Source: Leptospira ryugenii (GTDB taxonomy: Bacteria; Spirochaetota; Leptospiria; Leptospirales; Leptospiraceae). Taken from it: DNA of 64,000 nucleotides. Positions 26,657 through 35,391 of this stretch are shown piece by piece. Under the pieces are notes generated by a model, which was given only the letters and a program-made list of their open reading frames with translations, had not been told where the DNA came from and ran no database searches. A program made the translations under genes and the position numbers. Every line of letters begins with the position of its first letter. The first letter of the stretch is position 1. Location of the stretch: assembly GCF_003114855.1 (NCBI RefSeq), contig NZ_BFBB01000004.1, positions 124,001 through 188,000 on the forward strand, given 5' to 3'.

Positions 26657-28017
26657 TTTTGCACCCTCTTTAACGTTTGTTCTAGATCTATCTTTGACCT
26701 AGCTTCAGTGATTACTCGAAAGATCGGTTCGGTGTTAGATGGACGAATATGTATCCATCTGTCGCCTTCTGAGAGCCAAAGGCCATCCTTTGTCACCACC
26801 TCCGCTTTCGGGAAACCCTCTCTAAATTTTTGAAACAAAGTTTCCAATGAGAATCCCTTCGCCAATGGAAATGAAGTTTTTTGCATATGGATTTCCGGTA
26901 GATCCGAAACCAGTGCATCGATTGGTTGTTTACTTTCTGCCATTAAATTGAGAATATGAGCTATTCCCGAGAGAGTGTCTCTACCAAAGGATGGAATTTT
27001 TGGATCGATCACTCCACCATTTCCCTCACCGCCAAACACAGCTTTTGATGCCAACATCTCTTTGACAACATTTGCTTCCCCTACCTGTGATCGTATGACA
27101 GAAGCCTTATATCGATTTGCCACTTCTTCATTCAAGAAACTAGTTGAAAGATTGATGACAACATTACTTCCTTTTTTGGCATACGAAAGTACATTTTGTA
27201 AGGCCAAAGGTAAAGTGTACTCTTCGGAGATAGCACCACGTTTTGGTGTGAACAACACCAATCTATCGGCATCTGGGTCCAAAGCAAAACCGATATCTGC
27301 CTTTGATTGTTTGAAAGCTTTCTCTGAGGAGACCAGGGCAGTCGGAGTTGGCTCAGGAGGTCTAGGGAAGGTGCCGTCAGGCTTACAATTGTGCAGTACG
27401 ACCTGACAGCCCAACTTCTTGAGTAAAGCCGGGACCACTTCTGAACCCGCGCCTCCTACTGCATCTAAGAATACTTTGAATTTTTGTTTTTTGATTTTTG
27501 TTTGGTTTACTTGTTGGACTACAGATTGTAAATGCAAGTCGACATAGTCCTCACCACTCTCTACGTAGGCTTTCGGATGTATCTGTGCAGGGCTGTTGGT
27601 ATTTGATTGTAAAATCTTGAGTAAGGTTTGGTTTTCTTCCGCAGAAAAGAAAAACCCTTTTTTTGAAATAAATTTGAAGGCGTTCCATTCCATCGGGTTA
27701 TGGGATGCCGAAATCATGATCCCACCTTGCGCTTTTGCTAAATGCACGACAGCCTTTGTGGTCGGAGTGGGCACTAAACCAAGTTGTAAAATATTGCTTC
27801 CACGAGAGAGCAAAGAAGCCAGTAAAAGGTGTTCTAAATAAGGACCGCTAGGTCTCGAATCTCGTCCTATCACAACCGTTTGCCCTTCCATCATCGTTGC
27901 GAAGGCGTTCGCAAAGAGCAAAGCCTCTTCGAGTCCAAAGCCTTCACGGATTCGCCCCCGAACTCCAGAAATGGAAACCATTAAAGCGGATAAATCGTAC
28001 TTACGATCAATTTGCAT
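26641..28017 (-). CDS. glmM: Phosphoglucosamine mutase-type phosphohexomutase
   Basis: The 458-residue alpha-D-phosphohexomutase has the phosphoserine loop in IMISASHNPMEWN at about 100, the metal-binding loop FALDPDADRLVLF, the sugar loop GGEGNGGVI and the phosphate-binding RPSNTEPIFR. Synteny with glmS and the alternative GlmU makes phosphoglucosamine mutase the best call, although the family also includes phosphomannomutases. The Ser-loop form (SASHNP) and the GEGNGG sugar loop fit either. It is the first gene of the operon and follows a good sigma-70-like promoter at 28039-28067. Confidence 0.9.
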   Translation of the reverse strand: MQIDRKYDLSALMVSISGVRGRIREGFGLEEALLFANAFATMMEGQTVVIGRDSRPSGPYLEHLLLASLLSRGSNILQLGLVPTPTTKAVVHLAKAQGGIMISASHNPMEWNAFKFISKKGFFFSAEENQTLLKILQSNTNSPAQIHPKAYVESGEDYVDLHLQSVVQQVNQTKIKKQKFKVFLDAVGGAGSEVVPALLKKLGCQVVLHNCKPDGTFPRPPEPTPTALVSSEKAFKQSKADIGFALDPDADRLVLFTPKRGAISEEYTLPLALQNVLSYAKKGSNVVINLSTSFLNEEVANRYKASVIRSQVGEANVVKEMLASKAVFGGEGNGGVIDPKIPSFGRDTLSGIAHILNLMAESKQPIDALVSDLPEIHMQKTSFPLAKGFSLETLFQKFREGFPKAEVVTKDGLWLSEGDRWIHIRPSNTEPIFRVITEARSKIDLEQTLKRVQKCVES

Positions 28018-28038
28018 AGATACTAGTCCAAAGTGCTG

Positions 28039-28067
28039 ATTGTAAAAAGGAAGTCTATCTTTTTCAA
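28039..28067 (-). promoter_or_regulatory. Sigma-70-like promoter of the glmM operon
   Basis: Read on the minus strand: TTGAAA (28067-28062), a 17-base spacer, then TACAAT (28044-28039). The -10 box lies 21 bases before the glmM ATG, so the leader would be short. Both boxes are one mismatch from consensus and the spacing is ideal, making this one of the clearest promoters in the window. Confidence 0.62.
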
Positions 28068-28121
28068 GGGGTGATGCGGGAGGTGGCTCTTCTCGGGAGA
28101 GGGAAAGAAGAGAAAACGGAT

Positions 28122-28194
28122 TGGGCGATGACAGGATTGAACTGCCGACCCGCTGCTTGTAAGGCAGCTGCTCTCCCAGCTGAGCTAATCGCCC
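28122..28194 (-). tRNA. tRNA-Val (anticodon TAC)
   Basis: A 73-base minus-strand cloverleaf. The acceptor stem is GGGCGAT paired with ATCGCCC with discriminator A. The D arm has GCTC/GAGC around AGCTGGGA, the anticodon stem is GCTGC/GCAGC with loop CTTACAA (anticodon TAC at bases 34-36, reading GUA-type Val codons), and the T arm has GGCAG/CTGTC around TTCAATC. CCA is not encoded. It sits between the rpsT terminator and the glmM promoter. Confidence 0.95.
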
Positions 28195-28249
28195 GTTCGT
28201 ATGACCAGTCCATCGGAAAGGCCCAGATTGTCTATCGATTAATGTCTGA

Positions 28250-28278
28250 AAATAAAAAAGGCCACTAAAAAGTGGCCT
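28250..28278 (-). terminator. Rho-independent terminator after rpsT
   Basis: On the minus strand, AGGCCACT and AGTGGCCT form an 8-bp stem around a four-base loop, followed by a run of T with one A (TTTTTTATT). It begins 27 bases after the rpsT stop and isolates rpsT from the tRNA-Val gene. Confidence 0.85.
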
Positions 28279-28304
28279 CGGGATTCCTTAGCGAAGAACA
28301 AGGT

Positions 28305-28580
28305 TTAGGCGGCAGCTTTTCCGATATTGTTGATTCTTGCAGCCATACGTGCTTTTTTACGATCCGCATTTTTCTTATGGATCAATTTGCTTTTTGCTGC
28401 TTTGTCTAAGCGGGAAGATAACTTTCCAAAGAAGCCAAGCGCCTCTTCTTTATTTCCTGATTTGATTGCTTTCAGTAAATTACGAGCGTAGGTTCTGATT
28501 TCAGTTTTGTCTTGCGCGTTTCGCTCTTTTCGTCTTTCAGTACGACGAATGTCTTTCTTTGAGGACTTTAAATTAGCCAA
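28305..28580 (-). CDS. rpsT: Small ribosomal subunit protein bS20
   Basis: The 91-residue basic helical protein begins MANLKSSKKDIRRTERRKERN and contains SAAKSKLIHKKNADRKKARM-like blocks typical of S20, which stabilises 16S rRNA in the 30S subunit. The start codon is TTG (complement of 28578-28580), with GGGGAAAG as Shine-Dalgarno sequence seven or so bases upstream. A UUG start is known for rpsT in Escherichia coli, where it contributes to autogenous control. The gene is monocistronic, with its own candidate promoter and terminator. Confidence 0.96.
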   Translation of the reverse strand: MANLKSSKKDIRRTERRKERNAQDKTEIRTYARNLLKAIKSGNKEEALGFFGKLSSRLDKAAKSKLIHKKNADRKKARMAARINNIGKAAA

Positions 28581-28608
28581 GGTCTTTCCCCTAAACGGAA
28601 TTTTTACT

Positions 28609-28637
28609 TATTTTTTGTGTACCCCTCAGGGGGTCAA
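28609..28637 (-). promoter_or_regulatory. Candidate rpsT promoter with palindromic spacer
   Basis: On the minus strand, TTGACC (28637-28632) is followed after 17 bases by AAAATA (28614-28609), 28 bases before the TTG start. The spacer and the end of the -35 box hold CCCCTGAGGGG, a near-perfect GC-rich palindrome. The -10 match is only fair, so the call is moderate. Confidence 0.42.
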
Positions 28638-28701
28638 GGCGAAAGAGTAAATTTCTAAGCTCCATTCTGAGAATCCATGACCTTTTTCCTAGAGGAAAGC
28701 T

Positions 28702-28986
28702 ATGTGGTACATCCTATTGGAAATCGACAAAGAATTGGCACAGATTCTTTCAGAAAAACACCTCGACCTAGGGATGGTCACGATGTTTGCATTGCGGGAT
28801 TTGTTCTCCCAAAGGCACCTATGCCAGGCTGTCTCCCAGAACCCCCATTCCTCGTTTCTCAGGCTCTCCTTAACAAAATCTGATTTTTTCCAATTATACC
28901 AGATTGCCGAAGAGATCGAAGTTGACCCAAACCGACTGCTATCCTATGCTTTCACTCAAACGGTTTTGGACTTATTGAGATTGTGA
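28702..28986 (+). CDS. Hypothetical protein, first gene of unknown cluster
   Basis: The 94-residue protein (MWYILLEIDKELAQIL...) is mostly helical, with no signal peptide or membrane segment. A strong Shine-Dalgarno sequence (GAGGAAAG) sits six bases before the ATG. The stop overlaps the GTG start of the next gene (GTGA), so the two are translationally coupled. I recognise no family. Its C-terminus (DPNRLLSYAFTQTVLDLLR) is the most helix-like part. It is likely cytoplasmic. Confidence 0.6.
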   Translation: MWYILLEIDKELAQILSEKHLDLGMVTMFALRDLFSQRHLCQAVSQNPHSSFLRLSLTKSDFFQLYQIAEEIEVDPNRLLSYAFTQTVLDLLRL

Positions 28987-29987
28987 ACCCAGAAAAAGGA
29001 AAACAAGGCTACATCAAGGTTGATGACATTTCGGAAATTGATCCAAACAAATTATCAATTTCACAAGCACACCAGAGGTATGTTGACCGAGATAACAACC
29101 GCTATGCGCTCAGGTTCAATAAAGACACGAGGCGATTGGAAATCATCAAACTCACCACCTCGCAAGGTGTAGAGGTCGTTCAGTCTACGCCAAACCCAGT
29201 CCCACAATCCAAGCCGATTCCGAACATGGAAGCGCCAGCCCCCATCATAGAAAAGCCACCTATCCTTCTTGATTCGGAACCTCCAATCGTGGAACGTAGG
29301 CAGAGCCCACGTGATGAGGCCTTATTGGGTGGGGACACCGACTTGGACATCGTAGGAATCGAAGAATCTAGGCATTCCAACCAAGGCAAGGCGGAAGAGC
29401 TAGCAAACTCATCTGCCATCTCCTTTGAAAAATCAGATGGTAGAACCTCCGCCCAAATGATCGACTATGTGATCAAAGTACTATCTACCTATAAAGAAAA
29501 AGCCAATGCCATCATTCGCAATATACAATCCTCTCGGATCTTTGAACTTACGGGAGATCCCTCAGAAAATAAAAATATTGTAGGTAATTTAGCTAGAGAA
29601 TTCGAATCCCAAATCTTTGAAGGGATTGATAAGATGATCGATCTCCATAAAGAAATGACCTCTTATCCTCGTCCAATCACCTATTATATTTCAAAAGCTC
29701 CGACCAATATGCGTGAAGATATGAAGGCGATAGACTCCGATAAAGAAAAGTTAGAAAAATTGCATCTCTATGAAATGCAAAAGCACTCTCATACAATAGT
29801 AAAAGCGATGAAGTCTCTCAGCTTGCAGTTATTGAATATTTTAAACTTAAAAACTGATTCTCAAGTCAAACAACTGCAGTACCAAAATCAATTAATGTTT
29901 GTAGATGCAAAAAACGCTTCCCTCTACTTTACTCAAGATTTGGATAAGACGATAATTGAAATAGAAGATTGGAAAAATTCGAAATGA
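28983..29987 (+). CDS. Hypothetical protein with Pro-rich linker, second gene of unknown cluster
   Basis: The 334-residue protein starts at a GTG overlapping the previous stop. An N-terminal beta-rich stretch (about 1-60, RYALRFNKDTRRLEIIKL) leads to a Pro/Ser-rich linker (about 70-140) and then to a long helical domain (about 150-334) with charged heptad-like spacing. There are no membrane segments. The last 19 bases overlap the next gene. Overlaps on both sides and a matching helical design in the next protein suggest a complex. I do not recognise a family and infer no function. Confidence 0.62.
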   Translation: MNPEKGKQGYIKVDDISEIDPNKLSISQAHQRYVDRDNNRYALRFNKDTRRLEIIKLTTSQGVEVVQSTPNPVPQSKPIPNMEAPAPIIEKPPILLDSEPPIVERRQSPRDEALLGGDTDLDIVGIEESRHSNQGKAEELANSSAISFEKSDGRTSAQMIDYVIKVLSTYKEKANAIIRNIQSSRIFELTGDPSENKNIVGNLAREFESQIFEGIDKMIDLHKEMTSYPRPITYYISKAPTNMREDMKAIDSDKEKLEKLHLYEMQKHSHTIVKAMKSLSLQLLNILNLKTDSQVKQLQYQNQLMFVDAKNASLYFTQDLDKTIIEIEDWKNSK

Positions 29988-30778
29988 GCCAAGAGCTATC
30001 TGAATACGAAATCAAAACCTATTTACAAAAGATCAGAGCCGATTACCAAGAACATGGCAAACTCAATCCCAAGGCATTTGACCAAGCTGCCTTTGAGACA
30101 AGATATTTACAAGTTCTCAGGCTACGAGGTAACTTAACAAAATTTTTCCAAGAAGAAGTCGCTTTTCTCGACCAGCTAAAAGCCAAGTTCAACAATTTGG
30201 TGGCCAAAAAAGAAGCAGCAAAGGCTAGCACTCTCAATCGTCTCGTCGACGAATCCATGGAAAAACTGGTCAAGTATCCAAAGATCGATTTCCATCCTCT
30301 TGCAAAAGCAGAGCTTCGGTACTTTTATGGGGCCATCGTAGAATTTGCCGAAACAGAGCTTCCAGTAATCTTAAATATTTTTAAGGGGACTCCAGAGTAT
30401 TCTTATCTGCAAGATCCAGTACTAGTGATCGAAAGATTAGGTATCTCTAGAAGGGGCATGCCTTCTCTTAAAATCCAGGAGATCACCAAAAGTTTGTTAG
30501 ATGCAAATGGAAATCCCATCGTCATTGAAAAGGTTTCTCAAGCTTTACTTCGAGATGGCTGTTTGGCTTTAAAAAATATCACTCAATCTGTCCAGGACCT
30601 AATCTCAAAAAATAGAATCAATCCTGACCTCATGGTGCAGGTGAATGACAGAGATTACCCAAAGGCTTTTTCTAAGTATGGCAACAAAAGATTTGGAAGG
30701 GCATTGGAGATGGTCACTGAACAATGCCGCCAGATCATACAAGATTTTCGAATGAATTCATTGCTTGGTATGGACTGA
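29969..30778 (+). CDS. Hypothetical helical protein, third gene of unknown cluster
   Basis: The 269-residue protein is almost wholly alpha-helical with a Lys/Glu-rich coiled-coil-like part at about 35-95 (FLDQLKAKFNNLVAKKEAAKA). A second region (YFYGAIVEFAETELPVILNIF) is followed by a mixed domain that ends in a basic patch (KYGNKRFGRALEMV). It starts inside the preceding gene and is followed 18 bp later by the thiolase-like gene. No family is recognised. Confidence 0.62.
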   Translation: MEKFEMSQELSEYEIKTYLQKIRADYQEHGKLNPKAFDQAAFETRYLQVLRLRGNLTKFFQEEVAFLDQLKAKFNNLVAKKEAAKASTLNRLVDESMEKLVKYPKIDFHPLAKAELRYFYGAIVEFAETELPVILNIFKGTPEYSYLQDPVLVIERLGISRRGMPSLKIQEITKSLLDANGNPIVIEKVSQALLRDGCLALKNITQSVQDLISKNRINPDLMVQVNDRDYPKAFSKYGNKRFGRALEMVTEQCRQIIQDFRMNSLLGMD

Positions 30779-30796
30779 TTTTATTTTGTAGGTTTT

Positions 30797-32323
30797 ATGA
30801 AACCTATCCTTTTGGCAGTTGCGGAAACCATAGAATCTGATTTTGATGAGGCTTTTTATAAACAAGCCGATCCCAATGAAAAGTACTTTGCTCTGCTCTC
30901 CCGTTCTGTTGATAAACTTTTACATCACCTAGGTACAGATAGAAAGTCCATTGCTCCTTACCTAACTGACTTTGTTTCCATCGATACATTGTCTCTCGCA
31001 AGGGCTGGCTATGGACACGCAGTGCGAGATGCCAATGATCTGGGATTTTCTGGAATTTCCTGTCATATCGTAGATTTGGGAGGTGCCAGTGTTGGTGGAT
31101 CTTTGCACCAAGCGTACGCACTGATAGAATCCAATCCCGAAGCTCTTGTTCTTGTTTGTGGTTCAGATATTCCAAAATCTGTATTTCGCCAGATATCTGA
31201 TTTAAAACGCCTAACAGAAACTGTCTGCCATAAGGATTTTGAAATTCCTTATGGTGCTACCCTGATAGGGCTCTATTCTTTGTTAGCGGAAAGACAAATG
31301 AAAGAGAACGGAATGACACTAGAGGATCTAAAAGAAATTACAAAAGTCTTTCGGTCCCATGCCATTGACAATCCTCGGGCATTCCAATTTCAAAAAGAAC
31401 TCACGGATAAACAGCTAAACAGAGCCTTAGCTGGTCCCTACTCTACTCCCATGATTGCCATTGTCACTGACCATGCTTTTGCAACACTCCTTACGACTGA
31501 AAAGAAAAAGAACGAACTGATAGAAAAAGGGATATTGCGAAAGGACACTAGTCATGTGTATGTTAGAGGAGCAAGCCATGCAGTTCATGCTGAGTATTTT
31601 TACCAAAAGAAAGGCTTACAGAGTCCGGCAGGGATTGCGGCCGAGAAGTGTTTTGCTTTGTCTGGATTGTTACGTTCCGATGTGGATTATGCTTGGATCT
31701 ATGATTGTTTTACAGGAATGATAGTTTCACAAGCTAGCCAATACTTTGGTGTTTCTGTTTCCGATACCGTAAAATCCTTAAAGTCGGGAATGATTTCTAC
31801 AGGCAACCGAGAGATTCCGATCAATTTAGGCGGAGGTATACTCAATTACCAAGCGGCTATGTCTTTGTCAGGAGTGACGGGATTGATAGACATTGCTAGC
31901 CAGTATGGTTTAGCAGTGGACCCTATTCCGAAAAGACTTAGCTCACCACCTAAAGTAAGTTTGCTGGGGGGAAATGGAGGCATTGATAGTATCAACTCTG
32001 TGGTTTTGTTTTCTACAGAAGATTCTGAACATCCAATCGCAAAACCTCAGATCGCTAGGCAGCTACAAGTGAACGAAGTGGACGCAAAAGAAGGAGATGT
32101 TTGCCAGATCATCTCTTTGAGTTTGGTGCAATTTAACCCCGGCGGTGAGAAAAAAACTCCTTATCTACTCTGCGCCTCTGAAACAGAGAGGGGAACTCTA
32201 GTGATTACAAATCTTTTCAATAAAAATTTAGAAGAGATCTTGAGCCAAGAGGGTATCTCCGCATCACAAAACAAAGTCAGATTGCAGAAGATAAATGGTC
32301 TCTTGCAAGCTGTTTTGTTGTAG
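30797..32323 (+). CDS. Thiolase-like protein without catalytic Cys/His, with C-terminal OB-fold-like region
   Basis: The 508-residue protein follows the thiolase fold through about residue 408. DLGGASVGGSLHQAY at 93-107 stands where thiolases have the nucleophilic Cys, VDYAWIYDCFTG at about 297-307 matches an SCP2-thiolase strand, and NLGGGILNYQAAMSLSG at 343-359 stands where the GHP histidine is expected. Both catalytic residues are replaced. Residues from about 425 (EGDVCQIISLSLVQF...) look like a DUF35-type OB fold. Thiolase-like aldolases of sterol catabolism (Ltp2 with a DUF35 partner) also lack the Cys. An aldolase or structural role is therefore possible; I cannot choose. It follows the three unknown genes by 18 bp. 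Confidence 0.75.
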   Translation: MKPILLAVAETIESDFDEAFYKQADPNEKYFALLSRSVDKLLHHLGTDRKSIAPYLTDFVSIDTLSLARAGYGHAVRDANDLGFSGISCHIVDLGGASVGGSLHQAYALIESNPEALVLVCGSDIPKSVFRQISDLKRLTETVCHKDFEIPYGATLIGLYSLLAERQMKENGMTLEDLKEITKVFRSHAIDNPRAFQFQKELTDKQLNRALAGPYSTPMIAIVTDHAFATLLTTEKKKNELIEKGILRKDTSHVYVRGASHAVHAEYFYQKKGLQSPAGIAAEKCFALSGLLRSDVDYAWIYDCFTGMIVSQASQYFGVSVSDTVKSLKSGMISTGNREIPINLGGGILNYQAAMSLSGVTGLIDIASQYGLAVDPIPKRLSSPPKVSLLGGNGGIDSINSVVLFSTEDSEHPIAKPQIARQLQVNEVDAKEGDVCQIISLSLVQFNPGGEKKTPYLLCASETERGTLVITNLFNKNLEEILSQEGISASQNKVRLQKINGLLQAVLL

Positions 32324-32328
32324 GTGCC

Positions 32329-33354
32329 TCAAAACTGTTTTAGGAATCGCAAATTCCCAGATTGGAAATAACGTATGTCATGAATGCCGTAGCGCATCAT
32401 GACCAGACGGTCTAATCCCAGACCAAAGGCAAATCCTGTCCATCGTTTAGGATCATGTCCACCTGCTGACAAAACATTGGGATGAACTAATCCACAGGGA
32501 AGAAGTTCTAGCCATCCAGAATGTTTGCAGACAGAACAGCCTTTCCCTTCACAGACCAAACACTGGATATCTAGTTCAAATCCTGGCTCGACAAAAGGGA
32601 AGTATCCAGGTCTCAATCGTGTTTTCACTGTTTTGCGAAAGATACGAGAGAGGAGAGTTTCCATTGTGTAAATCAAATGTGCGATCGAAATCCCTTCTCC
32701 AACGACCATTCCTTCTACTTGATAAAAAGTATTTTCATGGGAAGCATCTACTTCCTCATAACGAAATACTCGCCCAGGGGCAATGATCCGAAAAGGTGGT
32801 TTCAAATTCTTAAGAGCACGGACTTGGATTGCAGATGTATGTGTTCTAAGTAAATTTCCATCCACCGTATAAAAAGTATCCTGCATATCACGAGCTGGAT
32901 GATCATCGGTAAAATTCAAGGCTGCAAAATTGTTTTCGTCGGTCTCTACCTCTGGTCCATCCATTATAGAAAATCCCATCGAGGTAAAAATATCCTCGAT
33001 CTCATATTGAATTTGTGTGATGGGATGTAGAGAGCCTCGTTCAGATGATGCAATTGGACGAAGAGCATCAAAAACTTCAGATTTTAAGGATTCTGAGTAG
33101 TAGGACTCTTTTAAGCGAGTTCTCTGTTCTTCCAAAAAAGATTCTATTTCAGCCTGAGCCTCGTTAGCAAATTTTCCGATGGTTTTCTTTTCTTCGACAG
33201 TTAAAGAAGCAATCCCTTTTAACACTTGGGTGAGTTTGCCCTTTTTACCAATGAAAAGATTTTTTGTTGCATCCAACTGATCTTCCGCCTGGCAACTGCT
33301 AAGCGAAGATTTAGCCTCTTTTATGATAGATTCAATTTCATTTTGAAGATTCAT
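32329..33354 (-). CDS. pheS: Phenylalanine-tRNA ligase alpha subunit
   Basis: The 341-residue class II synthetase subunit has an N-terminal coiled-coil arm (1-90, containing [15 protein letters not shown]), then motif 1 with [44 protein letters not shown], motif 2 in [23 protein letters not shown], and motif 3 [16 protein letters not shown]. It charges tRNA-Phe together with PheT. pheT is not adjacent: the gene converges on the thiolase-like gene and its upstream neighbour is mpl (17-base overlap). The zinc-finger-like segment [17 protein letters not shown] is also seen. Confidence 0.95.
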   Translation of the reverse strand: MNLQNEIESIIKEAKSSLSSCQAEDQLDATKNLFIGKKGKLTQVLKGIASLTVEEKKTIGKFANEAQAEIESFLEEQRTRLKESYYSESLKSEVFDALRPIASSERGSLHPITQIQYEIEDIFTSMGFSIMDGPEVETDENNFAALNFTDDHPARDMQDTFYTVDGNLLRTHTSAIQVRALKNLKPPFRIIAPGRVFRYEEVDASHENTFYQVEGMVVGEGISIAHLIYTMETLLSRIFRKTVKTRLRPGYFPFVEPGFELDIQCLVCEGKGCSVCKHSGWLELLPCGLVHPNVLSAGGHDPKRWTGFAFGLGLDRLVMMRYGIHDIRYFQSGNLRFLKQF

Positions 33355-34738
33355 TAATTGCTCTTTCTTCTACGATTTTCTTTAACTTAGGATAAATGCC
33401 TCCAAAGGCACCATTTGACATTGCTAGAACCACTATTTGGTCCTTAGCATATTTTTTGAGGAATTGAGTCAGCTTGTCAATTAGATCCGATGGATCCTTA
33501 CAATACACAGCCTCTTTTTTAGTATTTTTAGCGATATCTTTCACTAATTTTTTTACGTTTAACCTTTGTTTTGCTGGTACTTTATTAACCTGAAAGACTT
33601 CCGTGAGCATGGCTAGATCTGAACCTTTAAAACACTTTGAGAAATCATCTTGGAATACATTTCTATGGGAGGTTGCACTTCTAGGTTCAAATAGGGAAAT
33701 GATTTTTGCTTTTGGATATGCTTCTTTGTGGGCTTTGATTGTTTCCTGTATGGCAACTGGATGGTGAGCAAAGTCCTCTACAAGTATACTATTTTGGTTT
33801 TGAAAGAGGATTTCTTGTCTACGTTTCACACCCGGAAAACTGAGAAATGCCTGGATCAACTTTTCTTTTTGCGAAGGTGCAATCTCTAGACAAAGACGCA
33901 ATGCCGCTTCCGCATTTCGAAAGTTATGAGCTCCTATGAGTTTGGGCCGTAGTTCTTTGTTTTGTATCTTGACTATGCCCTTCTCATAGCGAATAATAGA
34001 ATTTTTTTGATTTAGTTCAAAAAAATCGACTGGAGCATGTTTGTACTCTTCTAGAATCGCATTTAGATTTTTTGAACCTCCCCAGGAAAACACCTTACCT
34101 GTGTTAGGAACTAAATTCAAAAGTCGTTTGAACATTACTTTGATCGCATCCAAATTCGCAAAAATATCTGCGTGGTCAAAGTCCAATGCATTTAGAATGA
34201 GATAAAAGGGGCGATAGTGAAGAAACTTTGAACTCTTATCGAAAAAGGCACTATCGTATTCATCACCTTCTAAGACAAAATATTCTCCTTTTCCCAAAGC
34301 AAAGCCAGCATGCCCATCCGCTCGGATGCCACCGACAAAAAGTCCAGGATCCAAACCAATTTGAGTTAATAAGTGGTGCACTAAAAATGTAGTCGTAGTC
34401 TTTCCGTGAGTACCTGCAATGACGATAGGTTTTTTGCCTTTTAGGAAAAAATGCCCGATGGCTTGTGCCATACTCATGTATTCTTTGCCAGAAGATAGAA
34501 CTTCCTCTACTTCGGGATTGCCCCTAGAAATAGCATTGCCGATGATCACTAAATCTGCAGCTTTCACATTTTCTTTCGCAAAACCTATCTTAGGAGAAAG
34601 TCCCCACTCTACCAATTTATCCGACATGGGAGGGTACAGATTTTGATCGGAACCTGAAATTTCATGACCTAATTGTTTGAGCATATAAGCTAAATTGCCC
34701 ATGGCAATCCCACCTATACCGACCAAAAATATTTTCAA
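33338..34738 (-). CDS. mpl: UDP-MurNAc:tripeptide ligase Mpl (murein recycling)
   Basis: The 466-residue Mur ligase has an N-terminal Rossmann domain ([28 protein letters not shown]), an ATP P-loop in [37 protein letters not shown], and the C-terminal domain ([20 protein letters not shown]). [12 protein letters not shown] is typical of Mpl, which attaches the recycled tripeptide Ala-Glu-mDAP to UDP-MurNAc; MurC is the nearest alternative. The 3' end overlaps pheS and the ATG overlaps the upstream membrane-protein stop. The gene sits at the end of a Gld-type ABC operon. Confidence 0.88.
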   Translation of the reverse strand: MKIFLVGIGGIAMGNLAYMLKQLGHEISGSDQNLYPPMSDKLVEWGLSPKIGFAKENVKAADLVIIGNAISRGNPEVEEVLSSGKEYMSMAQAIGHFFLKGKKPIVIAGTHGKTTTTFLVHHLLTQIGLDPGLFVGGIRADGHAGFALGKGEYFVLEGDEYDSAFFDKSSKFLHYRPFYLILNALDFDHADIFANLDAIKVMFKRLLNLVPNTGKVFSWGGSKNLNAILEEYKHAPVDFFELNQKNSIIRYEKGIVKIQNKELRPKLIGAHNFRNAEAALRLCLEIAPSQKEKLIQAFLSFPGVKRRQEILFQNQNSILVEDFAHHPVAIQETIKAHKEAYPKAKIISLFEPRSATSHRNVFQDDFSKCFKGSDLAMLTEVFQVNKVPAKQRLNVKKLVKDIAKNTKKEAVYCKDPSDLIDKLTQFLKKYAKDQIVVLAMSNGAFGGIYPKLKKIVEERAINESSK

Positions 34739-35391
34739 TTTAAAACCGTCCGTATGATATGATAAAGAAACATGGGTATGCTGAGTAAGAACAAAAAGAA
34801 GAGCATAGCCTTAAGCAGAAAAAAGAAAAAGTCCTTTGAGGTCCAAGAATTTTGAATGGAAAGATACAGATAGGCCAATTGTAGGGAGTATAAAAAACCC
34901 ACAGATAAAAAGAAGAGTGGGAAAGGATTTGGAAGGATCCAGAACACCGATGAAGCCATCATTGGCAAAAAGGAAATTTGGAATACATGGGGAGGAGGTC
35001 CATCCCAATCTTCCGTTTTGTCACGAAACTCATGGTACATCCGAAAGCTATCAATGATCCTAAATAGAAAAAACAGAACAAAGTAAAAGATAAATACACT
35101 CAGTACACTTTGCCAAAGTGTAAAAGGAGTTTCCTCATCTCCCGAAATGGCAATACCAGCGATCATCTGGAGTGTATTGCCCAAGAACTTGGTTAGAGCA
35201 CCAACAACGGCAAGTGCCACATACAAAAGAAATAAATCCCTTTGGCCAAGAAGAGACTGATTGAAATACAAATCGAAAGCCGATTTGGGAGAGAAAAATA
35301 TATCCTTCAAGACTTGCTTTCGGATAGGATTGAGATCTAAATTTTGCACCTTATTGGATTTTCTGATTGGGACGTTCAAAGCGGGAAGCAT
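34735..35391 (-). CDS. Multi-pass membrane protein (Yip1-like)
   Basis: The 218-residue protein has about five membrane segments from residue 48 on (DLFLLYVALAVVGALTKFL; SVLSVFIFYFVLFFLFRIID; later FFFFLLKAMLFFLFLLSIPMFLYHII). The first 45 residues are cytoplasmic and contain DIFFSPKSAFDLYF, resembling the entry helix of bacterial YIP1-domain proteins. Such proteins often sit by transporters or peptidoglycan genes. It overlaps the upstream gene by 41 bp and the downstream mpl by four. Its function is unknown. Confidence 0.65.
   Translation of the reverse strand: MLPALNVPIRKSNKVQNLDLNPIRKQVLKDIFFSPKSAFDLYFNQSLLGQRDLFLLYVALAVVGALTKFLGNTLQMIAGIAISGDEETPFTLWQSVLSVFIFYFVLFFLFRIIDSFRMYHEFRDKTEDWDGPPPHVFQISFLPMMASSVFWILPNPFPLFFLSVGFLYSLQLAYLYLSIQNSWTSKDFFFFLLKAMLFFLFLLSIPMFLYHIIRTVLN

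Noticed and set aside
28087..28112. CTCTTCT/AGAAGAG inverted repeat just after tRNA-Val
   Set aside because: It could be a terminator stem, but no T run follows on either strand, so it does not qualify as rho-independent.
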